NCBI GenBank assembly: GCA_043778375.1
Contig: JAYWGH010000024.1
Location: 1-6,958 of the forward strand
DNA from: CAIVSN01 sp043778375
GTDB lineage: Bacteria > Patescibacteriota > Gracilibacteria > BD1-5 > UBA2023
Length of the DNA: 6,958 nucleotides
Reading direction: 5' to 3'
Of this stretch, positions 5,726 through 6,958 are shown piece by piece. The notes below the pieces were generated by a model. That model ran no database searches, was not told the origin of the DNA, and saw only the letters and a list, made by a program, of their open reading frames with translations. Within the stretch, counting starts at the first letter, position 1. Each line of letters starts with the position of its first letter. Both the position numbers and the translations under genes were made by a program.

Positions 5726-6646
5726 TTATCCTCGTATCACATCAATTGTCGTATATCCTCGTGCAATGAGGGTAGTGAGAAGTGCTTTCTTGGTAGACTC
5801 AGTAAGGGCGCGAGTATTGTTCACTGGAGATATTCCACTCGATTTCTCAAATTCCCCAAGAGCCTTGAGGGTACTTGGGCCGACTTTCCCCGTTATTTTA
5901 GTCTTGAGAAATCCGAGAGTAATAAGCGCTGCTTGGAGATTGCGAGTCTGCTCGACAGAGTCAGTTCCGATGTGTGGGGCGAGATCATCTTGAATCTGAG
6001 AAAATTCAGTGAGTTTTTGATCGATCGTATCAAGTCGTATGACTGGAGTATTCACTCCCTTTTCTGGCTGAATAGGTAAGACTATAGTGCTCGCCACAGT
6101 CGTCGAGACACGAGCAACAGATGCCGCGAGTCTTGCCTGCGTGAGATGTGTTACTGAAAATTCTACCTTTGGAGCTGACTCAGTATAGATACGAGCCTTT
6201 ACAGTTCGTTTTCCCCATGCAAGTGCTCTCGCAAGTCCCTCCTCTCCTGATCACATCCAGATATCTATACGATCATGTGCATGGCCCCGTACTCATGCGT
6301 TCACAATTGCACCACCGCGATCCTCTACTGACCCAATTCCAAGCCCTTCTACCCAGATTCGAGTACCAAAAGTGTAACTCTTCGGGGCTGCGATCATACC
6401 CGTGAATACTCACTTCCCGCTCGCTCCATGGGTGCCTTTGCCATTGAGAACAACTTCCCTCTCAAAATTTCACCGTAAATAGTATTTCTGGTCAGGAAGT
6501 GGGCTATAGTAGGCAGTGGCAACGAGATATGTCTCTTCGTATTCAGGGAGGTCATCCGCAAATAACGGGCTGAATGCAGAAGCAATGCTTGGACTAACTT
6601 GTACAACTAACAGAACAATCAGAATAATGATTTGAAATTTTTTCAT
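5726..6646 (-). CDS. secreted 3D-domain protein with C-terminal peptidoglycan-binding domain
   Basis: The 3D domain (three conserved Asp residues, a double-psi beta-barrel as in MltA and Rpf/YabE-type proteins) is linked to peptidoglycan cleavage. The 306-residue product has a signal peptide (MKKFQIIILIVLLVVQVSPS, cleavage likely after IASA, residue 24). The 3D domain spans about residues 40-155: ATAYYSPLPDQ, GMIAAPKSYTFGTRIWVEG, SVEDRGGAI (Asp109), DRIDIWMG (Asp125, Asp128), EEGLARALAWGKRTVKARI. After a linker, residues about 229-275 form a PG_binding_1-like helix bundle (TRNLQAALITLGFLKTKITG, KVGPSTLKALGEFEKSSGI). Four TGA codons are read as Gly at residues 59, 79, 118 and 132. The last gives WMGSGEEGL, a family-typical motif. 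ATG 6646 begins the signal peptide. It is the first gene of the minus-strand cluster and probably acts in the cell envelope as a lytic transglycosylase-like enzyme. Confidence 0.92.
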
Positions 6647-6652
6647 ATTCCC

Positions 6653-6681
6653 ATGCTACCATTTGGTTATTTTGGTGTCGA
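6653..6681 (-). promoter_or_regulatory. possible promoter for the 3D-domain operon, near-leaderless
   Basis: On the minus strand TCGACA (6676-6681, five of six to the -35 consensus) and TAGCAT (6653-6658, four of six) are separated by 17 bases. The -10 ends only 6 bases before the ATG at 6646, so transcription would start at or beside the start codon and give a leaderless mRNA. No other convincing box pair is seen in this gap. Confidence 0.33.
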
Positions 6682-6690
6682 ATAAAGTTA

Positions 6691-6719
6691 TTGCTTTTTA
6701 ATAAATAACATGTTTAAAT
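6691..6719 (+). promoter_or_regulatory. likely promoter for the pilin gene
   Basis: TTGCTT (6691-6696) and TTAAAT (6714-6719) are 17 bases apart, and TGT precedes the -10 as an extended -10 element. The ATG follows 21 bases downstream, leaving a short AT-rich leader with no Shine-Dalgarno sequence. The leader contains a 14-base palindrome (6724-6737, AAAATAATTATTTT). Confidence 0.45.
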
Positions 6720-6740
6720 ACTGAAAATAATTATTTTTTC

Positions 6741-6958
6741 ATGCCCAAACTCAAATACCAAAACCCCTCTGCCTACACCCTGGTAGAACTCATCGTAGTA
6801 ATCGCTATACTCGTGATCCTCTCGACGGTAGGATTTGTAGGGTATGCTCAGTATACAGCAAGTAGTCGAGATGGAGCACGAGTATCAGACCTCAGGAGTA
6901 TCTACCAAGGACTTGGAGTATCTCTCACCCAAAAGGGAGTAGCTCCATCTCCGGATAG
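6741..6958 (+). CDS. type IV pilin / pseudopilin, N-terminal part (3' end outside window)
   Basis: Type IV pilins and pseudopilins are cleaved by prepilin peptidase and assembled through their N-terminal helix into surface fibres (adhesion, twitching, DNA uptake or secretion). The visible 72 residues begin MPKLKYQNPSAYTLVELIVV, a class III signal: a short basic leader, cleavage after Ala, then Y-T-L-V-E with Glu at position +5. The hydrophobic helix VVIAILVILSTVGFVGY follows, then QYTASSRDGARVSDLRSIYQ, the standard amphipathic continuation in GspG/PilE-like pilins of CPR bacteria. The residue before cleavage is Ala rather than the usual Gly, and +1 is Tyr rather than Phe/Met; both are tolerated variants. 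No TGA occurs in the visible part. The gene diverges from the 3D-domain operon across a 94-base gap. Confidence 0.88.
   Translation, partial: MPKLKYQNPSAYTLVELIVVIAILVILSTVGFVGYAQYTASSRDGARVSDLRSIYQGLGVSLTQKGVAPSPD

Noticed and set aside
5312..6079. Long plus-strand open frame of 255 codons
   Set aside because: It lies antisense to the EVE and 3D-domain genes, both with clear family motifs, and its translation shows no domain. It is a shadow frame.
1..6958. Frequent CTCGAG and GAGCTC palindromes
   Set aside because: They mostly fall in coding frames where GAG and CTC are preferred Glu and Leu codons, so codon bias explains them without a site function.
1..6958. Frameshifts or pseudogenes as the reason for broken frames
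   Set aside because: All breaks are TGA codons with the frame unchanged on both sides, and the joined proteins match their families, so recoding explains them all.

Overview
The window most likely comes from a bacterium of the Candidate Phyla Radiation that reads UGA as glycine (genetic code 25), meaning Gracilibacteria (BD1-5/GN02) or Absconditabacteria (SR1). Under the standard code most genes here look broken. With in-frame TGA read as Gly, seven of them become full-length proteins of known or coherent type. I count 20 in-frame TGA codons: truB 2, the 962-1396 gene 3, trhO 2, the GH26 gene 3, ogt 1, pirin 5 and the 3D-domain gene 4. Several fall on glycines that are near-invariant in their families. 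Every complete gene ends in TAA or TAG. Ordinary UGG encodes Trp, so UGA=Trp (code 4) does not fit. The mid-40s GC content, judged by eye, favours Gracilibacteria over SR1, but weakly.

Layout, left to right. On the plus strand are the 3' part of truB (3-413) and a cyclophilin-type peptidyl-prolyl isomerase (474-959). Converging on the cyclophilin with only a 2-base gap is a minus-strand pair: trhO (1406-2512), then a small membrane-anchored unknown protein (962-1396). Upstream of trhO lies a spacer (2513-2871) with a strong minus-strand terminator hairpin (2596-2621). Further stem-loops stand in front of it, so the spacer may hold a small structured RNA or a short doubtful ORF.

From 6646 down to 2872 runs a tight minus-strand cluster of five genes: a secreted 3D-domain/peptidoglycan-binding protein, an EVE-domain protein, a pirin, an O6-alkylguanine-DNA alkyltransferase and a secreted GH26 glycosidase. 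The gaps are 30, 4 and 17 bases, followed by an 8-base overlap. Divergent from it, at the right edge, is the start of a type IV pilin/pseudopilin gene (6741 to the window end).

Functionally this is a mix of translation and RNA modification (TruB, TrhO), protein folding (cyclophilin), nucleic-acid maintenance (EVE, Ogt) and surface functions (3D wall-active protein, GH26 glycosidase, pilin). The surface set fits a small host-attached or predatory cell, though that lifestyle is inference. No mobile element, tRNA, rRNA or CRISPR array was seen. The main point for any reader is that the correct gene models require translation table 25.
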